Assembly (NCBI RefSeq): GCF_041504345.1
Contig: NZ_CP167894.1
Location: 1 to 64,000 of the forward strand
Length of the DNA: 64,000 bases
From: Vibrio sp. BS-M-Sm-2
Lineage (GTDB): Bacteria > Pseudomonadota > Gammaproteobacteria > Enterobacterales > Vibrionaceae
Reading direction: 5' to 3'
The position numbers and the translations under genes are program-made. The notes under the pieces were generated by a model. That model was not told the DNA's origin. It saw nothing but the letters and a program-made list of their open reading frames with translations, and made no database searches. Shown piece by piece: positions 1-14,989 of this stretch (the first letter of the stretch is position 1; each line of letters begins with the position of its first letter).

Positions 1-3000
1 TGAACGACGCGCCGAAAATCACCGTGACTGCGGTAGACAGCATCACAGAAGATGATGTGAGCACAGACACGGTAGTGGCGAGCTTCGAGGTGAGCGATAC
101 AGATACGCCGCTTGCGGATCTGGTTACCCAAATCGAAAACGATCTAAACGGCTACTTCGTCATCGACGGCACAGACGTGAAACTGACGGACGCAGGTGTG
201 GCCGCGGTGAACAATGACGAGCTTGACCTGAGCAGCCTGACGGTTGAGGTGTCGGTAAGCGATGGTGTGAACGACGCGGTGTCGGATGACGACACGCTGG
301 ATGTTAACCGCGTGAACGACGCGCCGAAAATCACCGTGACTGCGGTAGACAGCATCACAGAAGATGATGTGAGCACAGACACGGTAGTGGCGAGCTTCGA
401 GGTGAGCGATACAGATACGCCGCTTGCGGATCTGGTTACCCAAATCGAAAACGATCTAAACGGCTACTTCGTCATCGACGGCACAGACGTGAAACTGACG
501 GACGCAGGTGTGGCCGCGGTGAACAATGACGAGCTTGACCTGAGCAGCCTGACGGTTGAGGTGTCGGTAAGCGATGGTGTGAACGACGCGGTGTCGGATG
601 ACGACACGCTGGATGTTAACCGCGTGAACGACGCGCCGAAAATCACCGTGACTGCGGTAGACAGCATCACAGAAGATGATGTGAGCACAGACACGGTAGT
701 GGCGAGCTTCGAGGTGAGCGATACAGATACGCCGCTTGCGGATCTGGTTACCCAAATCGAAAACGATCTAAACGGCTACTTCGTCATCGACGGCACAGAC
801 GTGAAACTGACGGACGCAGGTGTGGCCGCGGTGAACAATGACGAGCTTGACCTGAGCAGCCTGACGGTTGAGGTGTCGGTAAGCGATGGTGTGAACGACG
901 CGGTGTCGGATGACGACACGCTGGATGTTAACCGCGTGAACGACGCGCCGAAAATCACCGTGACTGCGGTAGACAGCATCACAGAAGATGATGTGAGCAC
1001 AGACACGGTAGTGGCGAGCTTCGAGGTGAGCGATACAGATACGCCGCTTGCGGATCTGGTTACCCAAATCGAAAACGATCTAAACGGCTACTTCGTCATC
1101 GACGGCACAGACGTGAAACTGACGGACGCAGGTGTGGCCGCGGTGAACAATGACGAGCTTGACCTGAGCAGCCTGACGGTTGAGGTGTCGGTAAGCGATG
1201 GTGTGAACGACGCGGTGTCGGATGACGACACGCTGGATGTTAACCGCGTGAACGACGCGCCGAAAATCACCGTGACTGCGGTAGACAGCATCACAGAAGA
1301 TGATGTGAGCACAGACACGGTAGTGGCGAGCTTCGAGGTGAGCGATACAGATACGCCGCTTGCGGATCTGGTTACCCAAATCGAAAACGATCTAAACGGC
1401 TACTTCGTCATCGACGGCACAGACGTGAAACTGACGGACGCAGGTGTGGCCGCGGTGAACAATGACGAGCTTGACCTGAGCAGCCTGACGGTTGAGGTGT
1501 CGGTAAGCGATGGTGTGAACGACGCGGTGTCGGATGACGACACGCTGGATGTTAACCGCGTGAACGACGCGCCGAAAATCACCGTGACTGCGGTAGACAG
1601 CATCACAGAAGATGATGTGAGCACAGACACGGTAGTGGCGAGCTTCGAGGTGAGCGATACAGATACGCCGCTTGCGGATCTGGTTACCCAAATCGAAAAC
1701 GATCTAAACGGCTACTTCGTCATCGACGGCACAGACGTGAAACTGACGGACGCAGGTGTGGCCGCGGTGAACAATGACGAGCTTGACCTGAGCAGCCTGA
1801 CGGTTGAGGTGTCGGTAAGCGATGGTGTGAACGACGCGGTGTCGGATGACGACACGCTGGATGTTAACCGCGTGAACGACGCGCCGAAAATCACCGTGAC
1901 TGCGGTAGACAGCATCACAGAAGATGATGTGAGCACAGACACGGTAGTGGCGAGCTTCGAGGTGAGCGATACAGATACGCCGCTTGCGGATCTGGTTACC
2001 CAAATCGAAAACGATCTAAACGGCTACTTCGTCATCGACGGCACAGACGTGAAACTGACGGACGCAGGTGTGGCCGCGGTGAACAATGACGAGCTTGACC
2101 TGAGCAGCCTGACGGTTGAGGTGTCGGTAAGCGATGGTGTGAACGACGCGGTGTCGGATGACGACACGCTGGATGTTAACCGCGTGAACGACGCGCCGAA
2201 AATCACCGTGACTGCGGTAGACAGCATCACAGAAGATGATGTGAGCACAGACACGGTAGTGGCGAGCTTCGAGGTGAGCGATACAGATACGCCGCTTGCG
2301 GATCTGGTTACCCAAATCGAAAACGATCTAAACGGCTACTTCGTCATCGACGGCACAGACGTGAAACTGACGGACGCAGGTGTGGCCGCGGTGAACAATG
2401 ACGAGCTTGACCTGAGCAGCCTGACGGTTGAGGTGTCGGTAAGCGATGGTGTGAACGACGCGGTGTCGGATGACGACACGCTGGATGTTAACCGCGTGAA
2501 CGACGCGCCGAAAATCACCGTGACTGCGGTAGACAGCATCACAGAAGATGATGTGAGCACAGACACGGTAGTGGCGAGCTTCGAGGTGAGCGATACAGAT
2601 ACGCCGCTTGCGGATCTGGTTACCCAAATCGAAAACGATCTAAACGGCTACTTCGTCATCGACGGCACAGACGTGAAACTGACGGACGCAGGTGTGGCCG
2701 CGGTGAACAATGACGAGCTTGACCTGAGCAGCCTGACGGTTGAGGTGTCGGTAAGCGATGGTGTGAACGACGCGGTGTCGGATGACGACACGCTGGATGT
2801 TAACCGCGTGAACGACGCGCCGAAAATCACCGTGACTGCGGTAGACAGCATCACAGAAGATGATGTGAGCACAGACACGGTAGTGGCGAGCTTCGAGGTG
2901 AGCGATACAGATACGCCGCTTGCGGATCTGGTTACCCAAATCGAAAACGATCTAAACGGCTACTTCGTCATCGACGGCACAGACGTGAAACTGACGGACG

Positions 3001-6000
3001 CAGGTGTGGCCGCGGTGAACAATGACGAGCTTGACCTGAGCAGCCTGACGGTTGAGGTGTCGGTAAGCGATGGTGTGAACGACGCGGTGTCGGATGACGA
3101 CACGCTGGATGTTAACCGCGTGAACGACGCGCCGAAAATCACCGTGACTGCGGTAGACAGCATCACAGAAGATGATGTGAGCACAGACACGGTAGTGGCG
3201 AGCTTCGAGGTGAGCGATACAGATACGCCGCTTGCGGATCTGGTTACCCAAATCGAAAACGATCTAAACGGCTACTTCGTCATCGACGGCACAGACGTGA
3301 AACTGACGGACGCAGGTGTGGCCGCGGTGAACAATGACGAGCTTGACCTGAGCAGCCTGACGGTTGAGGTGTCGGTAAGCGATGGTGTGAACGACGCGGT
3401 GTCGGATGACGACACGCTGGATGTTAACCGCGTGAACGACGCGCCGAAAATCACCGTGACTGCGGTAGACAGCATCACAGAAGATGATGTGAGCACAGAC
3501 ACGGTAGTGGCGAGCTTCGAGGTGAGCGATACAGATACGCCGCTTGCGGATCTGGTTACCCAAATCGAAAACGATCTAAACGGCTACTTCGTCATCGACG
3601 GCACAGACGTGAAACTGACGGACGCAGGTGTGGCCGCGGTGAACAATGACGAGCTTGACCTGAGCAGCCTGACGGTTGAGGTGTCGGTAAGCGATGGTGT
3701 GAACGACGCGGTGTCGGATGACGACACGCTGGATGTTAACCGCGTGAACGACGCGCCGAAAATCACCGTGACTGCGGTAGACAGCATCACAGAAGATGAT
3801 GTGAGCACAGACACGGTAGTGGCGAGCTTCGAGGTGAGCGATACAGATACGCCGCTTGCGGATCTGGTTACCCAAATCGAAAACGATCTAAACGGCTACT
3901 TCGTCATCGACGGCACAGACGTGAAACTGACGGACGCAGGTGTGGCCGCGGTGAACAATGACGAGCTTGACCTGAGCAGCCTGACGGTTGAGGTGTCGGT
4001 AAGCGATGGTGTGAACGACGCGGTGTCGGATGACGACACGCTGGATGTTAACCGCGTGAACGACGCGCCGAAAATCACCGTGACTGCGGTAGACAGCATC
4101 ACAGAAGATGATGTGAGCACAGACACGGTAGTGGCGAGCTTCGAGGTGAGCGATACAGATACGCCGCTTGCGGATCTGGTTACCCAAATCGAAAACGATC
4201 TAAACGGCTACTTCGTCATCGACGGCACAGACGTGAAACTGACGGACGCAGGTGTGGCCGCGGTGAACAATGACGAGCTTGACCTGAGCAGCCTGACGGT
4301 TGAGGTGTCGGTAAGCGATGGTGTGAACGACGCGGTGTCGGATGACGACACGCTGGATGTTAACCGCGTGAACGACGCGCCGAAAATCACCGTGACTGCG
4401 GTAGACAGCATCACAGAAGATGATGTGAGCACAGACACGGTAGTGGCGAGCTTCGAGGTGAGCGATACAGATACGCCGCTTGCGGATCTGGTTACCCAAA
4501 TCGAAAACGATCTAAACGGCTACTTCGTCATCGACGGCACAGACGTGAAACTGACGGACGCAGGTGTGGCCGCGGTGAACAATGACGAGCTTGACCTGAG
4601 CAGCCTGACGGTTGAGGTGTCGGTAAGCGATGGTGTGAACGACGCGGTGTCGGATGACGACACGCTGGATGTTAACCGCGTGAACGACGCGCCGAAAATC
4701 ACCGTGACTGCGGTAGACAGCATCACAGAAGATGATGTGAGCACAGACACGGTAGTGGCGAGCTTCGAGGTGAGCGATACAGATACGCCGCTTGCGGATC
4801 TGGTTACCCAAATCGAAAACGATCTAAACGGCTACTTCGTCATCGACGGCACAGACGTGAAACTGACGGACGCAGGTGTGGCCGCGGTGAACAATGACGA
4901 GCTTGACCTGAGCAGCCTGACGGTTGAGGTGTCGGTAAGCGATGGTGTGAACGACGCGGTGTCGGATGACGACACGCTGGATGTTAACCGCGTGAACGAC
5001 GCGCCGAAAATCACCGTGACTGCGGTAGACAGCATCACAGAAGATGATGTGAGCACAGACACGGTAGTGGCGAGCTTCGAGGTGAGCGATACAGATACGC
5101 CGCTTGCGGATCTGGTTACCCAAATCGAAAACGATCTAAACGGCTACTTCGTCATCGACGGCACAGACGTGAAACTGACGGACGCAGGTGTGGCCGCGGT
5201 GAACAATGACGAGCTTGACCTGAGCAGCCTGACGGTTGAGGTGTCGGTAAGCGATGGTGTGAACGACGCGGTGTCGGATGACGACACGCTGGATGTTAAC
5301 CGCGTGAACGACGCGCCGAAAATCACCGTGACTGCGGTAGACAGCATCACAGAAGATGATGTGAGCACAGACACGGTAGTGGCGAGCTTCGAGGTGAGCG
5401 ATACAGATACGCCGCTTGCGGATCTGGTTACCCAAATCGAAAACGATCTAAACGGCTACTTCGTCATCGACGGCACAGACGTGAAACTGACGGACGCAGG
5501 TGTGGCCGCGGTGAACAATGACGAGCTTGACCTGAGCAGCCTGACGGTTGAGGTGTCGGTAAGCGATGGTGTGAACGACGCGGTGTCGGATGACGACACG
5601 CTGGATGTTAACCGCGTGAACGACGCGCCGAAAATCACCGTGACTGCGGTAGACAGCATCACAGAAGATGATGTGAGCACAGACACGGTAGTGGCGAGCT
5701 TCGAGGTGAGCGATACAGATACGCCGCTTGCGGATCTGGTTACCCAAATCGAAAACGATCTAAACGGCTACTTCGTCATCGACGGCACAGACGTGAAACT
5801 GACGGACGCAGGTGTGGCCGCGGTGAACAATGACGAGCTTGACCTGAGCAGCCTGACGGTTGAGGTGTCGGTAAGCGATGGTGTGAACGACGCGGTGTCG
5901 GATGACGACACGCTGGATGTTAACCGCGTGAACGACGCGCCGAAAATCACCGTGACTGCGGTAGACAGCATCACAGAAGATGATGTGAGCACAGACACGG

Positions 6001-9000
6001 TAGTGGCGAGCTTCGAGGTGAGCGATACAGATACGCCGCTTGCGGATCTGGTTACCCAAATCGAAAACGATCTAAACGGCTACTTCGTCATCGACGGCAC
6101 AGACGTGAAACTGACGGACGCAGGTGTGGCCGCGGTGAACAATGACGAGCTTGACCTGAGCAGCCTGACGGTTGAGGTGTCGGTAAGCGATGGTGTGAAC
6201 GACGCGGTGTCGGATGACGACACGCTGGATGTTAACCGCGTGAACGACGCGCCGAAAATCACCGTGACTGCGGTAGACAGCATCACAGAAGATGATGTGA
6301 GCACAGACACGGTAGTGGCGAGCTTCGAGGTGAGCGATACAGATACGCCGCTTGCGGATCTGGTTACCCAAATCGAAAACGATCTAAACGGCTACTTCGT
6401 CATCGACGGCACAGACGTGAAACTGACGGACGCAGGTGTGGCCGCGGTGAACAATGACGAGCTTGACCTGAGCAGCCTGACGGTTGAGGTGTCGGTAAGC
6501 GATGGTGTGAACGACGCGGTGTCGGATGACGACACGCTGGATGTTAACCGCGTGAACGACGCGCCGAAAATCACCGTGACTGCGGTAGACAGCATCACAG
6601 AAGATGATGTGAGCACAGACACGGTAGTGGCGAGCTTCGAGGTGAGCGATACAGATACGCCGCTTGCGGATCTGGTTACCCAAATCGAAAACGATCTAAA
6701 CGGCTACTTCGTCATCGACGGCACAGACGTGAAACTGACGGACGCAGGTGTGGCCGCGGTGAACAATGACGAGCTTGACCTGAGCAGCCTGACGGTTGAG
6801 GTGTCGGTAAGCGATGGTGTGAACGACGCGGTGTCGGATGACGACACGCTGGATGTTAACCGCGTGAACGACGCGCCGAAAATCACCGTGACTGCGGTAG
6901 ACAGCATCACAGAAGATGATGTGAGCACAGACACGGTAGTGGCGAGCTTCGAGGTGAGCGATACAGATACGCCGCTTGCGGATCTGGTTACCCAAATCGA
7001 AAACGATCTAAACGGCTACTTCGTCATCGACGGCACAGACGTGAAACTGACGGACGCAGGTGTGGCCGCGGTGAACAATGACGAGCTTGACCTGAGCAGC
7101 CTGACGGTTGAGGTGTCGGTAAGCGATGGTGTGAACGACGCGGTGTCGGATGACGACACGCTGGATGTTAACCGCGTGAACGACGCGCCGAAAATCACCG
7201 TGACTGCGGTAGACAGCATCACAGAAGATGATGTGAGCACAGACACGGTAGTGGCGAGCTTCGAGGTGAGCGATACAGATACGCCGCTTGCGGATCTGGT
7301 TACCCAAATCGAAAACGATCTAAACGGCTACTTCGTCATCGACGGCACAGACGTGAAACTGACGGACGCAGGTGTGGCCGCGGTGAACAATGACGAGCTT
7401 GACCTGAGCAGCCTGACGGTTGAGGTGTCGGTAAGCGATGGTGTGAACGACGCGGTGTCGGATGACGACACGCTGGATGTTAACCGCGTGAACGACGCGC
7501 CGAAAATCACCGTGACTGCGGTAGACAGCATCACAGAAGATGATGTGAGCACAGACACGGTAGTGGCGAGCTTCGAGGTGAGCGATACAGATACGCCGCT
7601 TGCGGATCTGGTTACCCAAATCGAAAACGATCTAAACGGCTACTTCGTCATCGACGGCACAGACGTGAAACTGACGGACGCAGGTGTGGCCGCGGTGAAC
7701 AATGACGAGCTTGACCTGAGCAGCCTGACGGTTGAGGTGTCGGTAAGCGATGGTGTGAACGACGCGGTGTCGGATGACGACACGCTGGATGTTAACCGCG
7801 TGAACGACGCGCCGAAAATCACCGTGACTGCGGTAGACAGCATCACAGAAGATGATGTGAGCACAGACACGGTAGTGGCGAGCTTCGAGGTGAGCGATAC
7901 AGATACGCCGCTTGCGGATCTGGTTACCCAAATCGAAAACGATCTAAACGGCTACTTCGTCATCGACGGCACAGACGTGAAACTGACGGACGCAGGTGTG
8001 GCCGCGGTGAACAATGACGAGCTTGACCTGAGCAGCCTGACGGTTGAGGTGTCGGTAAGCGATGGTGTGAACGACGCGGTGTCGGATGACGACACGCTGG
8101 ATGTTAACCGCGTGAACGACGCGCCGAAAATCACCGTGACTGCGGTAGACAGCATCACAGAAGATGATGTGAGCACAGACACGGTAGTGGCGAGCTTCGA
8201 GGTGAGCGATACAGATACGCCGCTTGCGGATCTGGTTACCCAAATCGAAAACGATCTAAACGGCTACTTCGTCATCGACGGCACAGACGTGAAACTGACG
8301 GACGCAGGTGTGGCCGCGGTGAACAATGACGAGCTTGACCTGAGCAGCCTGACGGTTGAGGTGTCGGTAAGCGATGGTGTGAACGACGCGGTGTCGGATG
8401 ACGACACGCTGGATGTTAACCGCGTGAACGACGCGCCGAAAATCACCGTGACTGCGGTAGACAGCATCACAGAAGATGATGTGAGCACAGACACGGTAGT
8501 GGCGAGCTTCGAGGTGAGCGATACAGATACGCCGCTTGCGGATCTGGTTACCCAAATCGAAAACGATCTAAACGGCTACTTCGTCATCGACGGCACAGAC
8601 GTGAAACTGACGGACGCAGGTGTGGCCGCGGTGAACAATGACGAGCTTGACCTGAGCAGCCTGACGGTTGAGGTGTCGGTAAGCGATGGTGTGAACGACG
8701 CGGTGTCGGATGACGACACGCTGGATGTTAACCGCGTGAACGACGCGCCGAAAATCACCGTGACTGCGGTAGACAGCATCACAGAAGATGATGTGAGCAC
8801 AGACACGGTAGTGGCGAGCTTCGAGGTGAGCGATACAGATACGCCGCTTGCGGATCTGGTTACCCAAATCGAAAACGATCTAAACGGCTACTTCGTCATC
8901 GACGGCACAGACGTGAAACTGACGGACGCAGGTGTGGCCGCGGTGAACAATGACGAGCTTGACCTGAGCAGCCTGACGGTTGAGGTGTCGGTAAGCGATG

Positions 9001-12000
9001 GTGTGAACGACGCGGTGTCGGATGACGACACGCTGGATGTTAACCGCGTGAACGACGCGCCGAAAATCACCGTGACTGCGGTAGACAGCATCACAGAAGA
9101 TGATGTGAGCACAGACACGGTAGTGGCGAGCTTCGAGGTGAGCGATACAGATACGCCGCTTGCGGATCTGGTTACCCAAATCGAAAACGATCTAAACGGC
9201 TACTTCGTCATCGACGGCACAGACGTGAAACTGACGGACGCAGGTGTGGCCGCGGTGAACAATGACGAGCTTGACCTGAGCAGCCTGACGGTTGAGGTGT
9301 CGGTAAGCGATGGTGTGAACGACGCGGTGTCGGATGACGACACGCTGGATGTTAACCGCGTGAACGACGCGCCGAAAATCACCGTGACTGCGGTAGACAG
9401 CATCACAGAAGATGATGTGAGCACAGACACGGTAGTGGCGAGCTTCGAGGTGAGCGATACAGATACGCCGCTTGCGGATCTGGTTACCCAAATCGAAAAC
9501 GATCTAAACGGCTACTTCGTCATCGACGGCACAGACGTGAAACTGACGGACGCAGGTGTGGCCGCGGTGAACAATGACGAGCTTGACCTGAGCAGCCTGA
9601 CGGTTGAGGTGTCGGTAAGCGATGGTGTGAACGACGCGGTGTCGGATGACGACACGCTGGATGTTAACCGCGTGAACGACGCGCCGAAAATCACCGTGAC
9701 TGCGGTAGACAGCATCACAGAAGATGATGTGAGCACAGACACGGTAGTGGCGAGCTTCGAGGTGAGCGATACAGATACGCCGCTTGCGGATCTGGTTACC
9801 CAAATCGAAAACGATCTAAACGGCTACTTCGTCATCGACGGCACAGACGTGAAACTGACGGACGCAGGTGTGGCCGCGGTGAACAATGACGAGCTTGACC
9901 TGAGCAGCCTGACGGTTGAGGTGTCGGTAAGCGATGGTGTGAACGACGCGGTGTCGGATGACGACACGCTGGATGTTAACCGCGTGAACGACGCGCCGAA
10001 AATCACCGTGACTGCGGTAGACAGCATCACAGAAGATGATGTGAGCACAGACACGGTAGTGGCGAGCTTCGAGGTGAGCGATACAGATACGCCGCTTGCG
10101 GATCTGGTTACCCAAATCGAAAACGATCTAAACGGCTACTTCGTCATCGACGGCACAGACGTGAAACTGACGGACGCAGGTGTGGCCGCGGTGAACAATG
10201 ACGAGCTTGACCTGAGCAGCCTGACGGTTGAGGTGTCGGTAAGCGATGGTGTGAACGACGCGGTGTCGGATGACGACACGCTGGATGTTAACCGCGTGAA
10301 CGACGCGCCGAAAATCACCGTGACTGCGGTAGACAGCATCACAGAAGATGATGTGAGCACAGACACGGTAGTGGCGAGCTTCGAGGTGAGCGATACAGAT
10401 ACGCCGCTTGCGGATCTGGTTACCCAAATCGAAAACGATCTAAACGGCTACTTCGTCATCGACGGCACAGACGTGAAACTGACGGACGCAGGTGTGGCCG
10501 CGGTGAACAATGACGAGCTTGACCTGAGCAGCCTGACGGTTGAGGTGTCGGTAAGCGATGGTGTGAACGACGCGGTGTCGGATGACGACACGCTGGATGT
10601 TAACCGCGTGAACGACGCGCCGAAAATCACCGTGACTGCGGTAGACAGCATCACAGAAGATGATGTGAGCACAGACACGGTAGTGGCGAGCTTCGAGGTG
10701 AGCGATACAGATACGCCGCTTGCGGATCTGGTTACCCAAATCGAAAACGATCTAAACGGCTACTTCGTCATCGACGGCACAGACGTGAAACTGACGGACG
10801 CAGGTGTGGCCGCGGTGAACAATGACGAGCTTGACCTGAGCAGCCTGACGGTTGAGGTGTCGGTAAGCGATGGTGTGAACGACGCGGTGTCGGATGACGA
10901 CACGCTGGATGTTAACCGCGTGAACGACGCGCCGAAAATCACCGTGACTGCGGTAGACAGCATCACAGAAGATGATGTGAGCACAGACACGGTAGTGGCG
11001 AGCTTCGAGGTGAGCGATACAGATACGCCGCTTGCGGATCTGGTTACCCAAATCGAAAACGATCTAAACGGCTACTTCGTCATCGACGGCACAGACGTGA
11101 AACTGACGGACGCAGGTGTGGCCGCGGTGAACAATGACGAGCTTGACCTGAGCAGCCTGACGGTTGAGGTGTCGGTAAGCGATGGTGTGAACGACGCGGT
11201 GTCGGATGACGACACGCTGGATGTTAACCGCGTGAACGACGCGCCGAAAATCACCGTGACTGCGGTAGACAGCATCACAGAAGATGATGTGAGCACAGAC
11301 ACGGTAGTGGCGAGCTTCGAGGTGAGCGATACAGATACGCCGCTTGCGGATCTGGTTACCCAAATCGAAAACGATCTAAACGGCTACTTCGTCATCGACG
11401 GCACAGACGTGAAACTGACGGACGCAGGTGTGGCCGCGGTGAACAATGACGAGCTTGACCTGAGCAGCCTGACGGTTGAGGTGTCGGTAAGCGATGGTGT
11501 GAACGACGCGGTGTCGGATGACGACACGCTGGATGTTAACCGCGTGAACGACGCGCCGAAAATCACCGTGACTGCGGTAGACAGCATCACAGAAGATGAT
11601 GTGAGCACAGACACGGTAGTGGCGAGCTTCGAGGTGAGCGATACAGATACGCCGCTTGCGGATCTGGTTACCCAAATCGAAAACGATCTAAACGGCTACT
11701 TCGTCATCGACGGCACAGACGTGAAACTGACGGACGCAGGTGTGGCCGCGGTGAACAATGACGAGCTTGACCTGAGCAGCCTGACGGTTGAGGTGTCGGT
11801 AAGCGATGGTGTGAACGACGCGGTGTCGGATGACGACACGCTGGATGTTAACCGCGTGAACGACGCGCCGAAAATCACCGTGACTGCGGTAGACAGCATC
11901 ACAGAAGATGATGTGAGCACAGACACGGTAGTGGCGAGCTTCGAGGTGAGCGATACAGATACGCCGCTTGCGGATCTGGTTACCCAAATCGAAAACGATC

Positions 12001-14989
12001 TAAACGGCTACTTCGTCATCGACGGCACAGACGTGAAACTGACGGACGCAGGTGTGGCCGCGGTGAACAATGACGAGCTTGACCTGAGCAGCCTGACGGT
12101 TGAGGTGTCGGTAAGCGATGGTGTGAACGACGCGGTGTCGGATGACGACACGCTGGATGTTAACCGCGTGAACGACGCGCCGAAAATCACCGTGACTGCG
12201 GTAGACAGCATCACAGAAGATGATGTGAGCACAGACACGGTAGTGGCGAGCTTCGAGGTGAGCGATACAGATACGCCGCTTGCGGATCTGGTTACCCAAA
12301 TCGAAAACGATCTAAACGGCTACTTCGTCATCGACGGCACAGACGTGAAACTGACGGACGCAGGTGTGGCCGCGGTGAACAATGACGAGCTTGACCTGAG
12401 CAGCCTGACGGTTGAGGTGTCGGTAAGCGATGGTGTGAACGACGCGGTGTCGGATGACGACACGCTGGATGTTAACCGCGTGAACGACGCGCCGAAAATC
12501 ACCGTGACTGCGGTAGACAGCATCACAGAAGATGATGTGAGCACAGACACGGTAGTGGCGAGCTTCGAGGTGAGCGATACAGATACGCCGCTTGCGGATC
12601 TGGTTACCCAAATCGAAAACGATCTAAACGGCTACTTCGTCATCGACGGCACAGACGTGAAACTGACGGACGCAGGTGTGGCCGCGGTGAACAATGACGA
12701 GCTTGACCTGAGCAGCCTGACGGTTGAGGTGTCGGTAAGCGATGGTGTGAACGACGCGGTGTCGGATGACGACACGCTGGATGTTAACCGCGTGAACGAC
12801 GCGCCGAAAATCACCGTGACTGCGGTAGACAGCATCACAGAAGATGATGTGAGCACAGACACGGTAGTGGCGAGCTTCGAGGTGAGCGATACAGATACGC
12901 CGCTTGCGGATCTGGTTACCCAAATCGAAAACGATCTAAACGGCTACTTCGTCATCGACGGCACAGACGTGAAACTGACGGACGCAGGTGTGGCCGCGGT
13001 GAACAATGACGAGCTTGACCTGAGCAGCCTGACGGTTGAGGTGTCGGTAAGCGATGGTGTGAACGACGCGGTGTCGGATGACGACACGCTGGATGTTAAC
13101 CGCGTGAACGACGCGCCGAAAATCACCGTGACTGCGGTAGACAGCATCACAGAAGATGATGTGAGCACAGACACGGTAGTGGCGAGCTTCGAGGTGAGCG
13201 ATACAGATACGCCGCTTGCGGATCTGGTTACCCAAATCGAAAACGATCTAAACGGCTACTTCGTCATCGACGGCACAGACGTGAAACTGACGGACGCAGG
13301 TGTGGCCGCGGTGAACAATGACGAGCTTGACCTGAGCAGCCTGACGGTTGAGGTGTCGGTAAGCGATGGTGTGAACGACGCGGTGTCGGATGACGACACG
13401 CTGGATGTTAACCGCGTGAACGACGCGCCGAAAATCACCGTGACTGCGGTAGACAGCATCACAGAAGATGATGTGAGCACAGACACGGTAGTGGCGAGCT
13501 TCGAGGTGAGCGATACAGATACGCCGCTTGCGGATCTGGTTACCCAAATCGAAAACGATCTAAACGGCTACTTCGTCATCGACGGCACAGACGTGAAACT
13601 GACGGACGCAGGTGTGGCCGCGGTGAACAATGACGAGCTTGACCTGAGCAGCCTGACGGTTGAGGTGTCGGTAAGCGATGGTGTGAACGACGCGGTGTCG
13701 GATGACGACACGCTGGATGTTAACCGCGTGAACGACGCGCCGAAAATCACCGTGACTGCGGTAGACAGCATCACAGAAGATGATGTGAGCACAGACACGG
13801 TAGTGGCGAGCTTCGAGGTGAGCGATACAGATACGCCGCTTGCGGATCTGGTTACCCAAATCGAAAACGATCTAAACGGCTACTTCGTCATCGACGGCAC
13901 AGACGTGAAACTGACGGACGCAGGTGTGGCCGCGGTGAACAATGACGAGCTTGACCTGAGCAGCCTGACGGTTGAGGTGTCGGTAAGCGATGGTGTGAAC
14001 GACGCGGTGTCGGATGACGACACGCTGGATGTTAACCGCGTGAACGACGCGCCGAAAATCACCGTGACTGCGGTAGACAGCATCACAGAAGATGATGTGA
14101 GCACAGACACGGTAGTGGCGAGCTTCGAGGTGAGCGATACAGATACGCCGCTTGCGGATCTGGTTACCCAAATCGAAAACGATCTAAACGGCTACTTCGT
14201 CATCGACGGCACAGACGTGAAACTGACGGACGCAGGTGTGGCCGCGGTGAACAATGACGAGCTTGACCTGAGCAGCCTGACGGTTGAGGTGTCGGTAAGC
14301 GATGGTGTGAACGACGCGGTGTCGGATGACGACACGCTGGATGTTAACCGCGTGAACGACGCGCCGAAAATCACCGTGACTGCGGTAGACAGCATCACAG
14401 AAGATGATGTGAGCACAGACACGGTAGTGGCGAGCTTCGAGGTGAGCGATACAGATACGCCGCTTGCGGATCTGGTTACCCAAATCGAAAACGATCTAAA
14501 CGGCTACTTCGTCATCGACGGCACAGACGTGAAACTGACGGACGCAGGTGTGGCCGCGGTGAACAATGACGAGCTTGACCTGAGCAGCCTGACGGTTGAG
14601 GTGTCGGTAAGCGATGGTGTGAACGACGCGGTGTCGGATGACGACACGCTGGATGTTAACCGCGTGAACGACGCGCCGAAAATCACCGTGACTGCGGTAG
14701 ACAGCATCACAGAAGATGATGTGAGCACAGACACGGTAGTGGCGAGCTTCGAGGTGAGCGATACAGATACGCCGCTTGCGGATCTGGTTACCCAAATCGA
14801 AAACGATCTAAACGGCTACTTCGTCATCGACGGCACAGACGTGAAACTGACGGACGCAGGTGTGGCCGCGGTGAACAATGACGAGCTTGACCTGAGCAGC
14901 CTGACGGTTGAGGTGTCGGTAAGCGATGGTGTGAACGACGCGGTGTCGGATGACGACACGCTGGATGTTAACCGCGTGAACGACGCGCC
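1..14989 (+). repeat. Array of 48 identical 312-bp in-frame tandem repeats
   Basis: Base 14 and base 14990 occupy the same place in the unit, and the 14,976 bp between them is exactly 48 x 312. The printed sequence recurs without a visible change, and the translated 104-residue units are all the same. The unit contains DTDTPLADL, GYFVIDGTDVKL and the boundary motif NRVNDAPKITV. Its many Asp and Asn residues suit calcium-rigidified Ig-like extender domains. The window opens inside a unit, so more copies probably lie upstream. The last unit ends where NDAP is followed by TATDFS instead of KITV. Unit codon use (GTG, GCG, GAC, CTG) is GC-richer than the flanking sequence. The copy number is only as reliable as the assembly. 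Confidence 0.98.

Noticed and set aside
144..14795. Antisense frames of 99 and 76 codons in every adhesin repeat
   Set aside because: They recur once per 312-bp unit and are the mirror of the biased sense codons. No ribosome site or family resemblance is visible, so they are shadows.
1..14989. CRISPR-like array
   Set aside because: The whole 312-bp period is constant, with no variable spacers, and it is an open reading frame of one protein.
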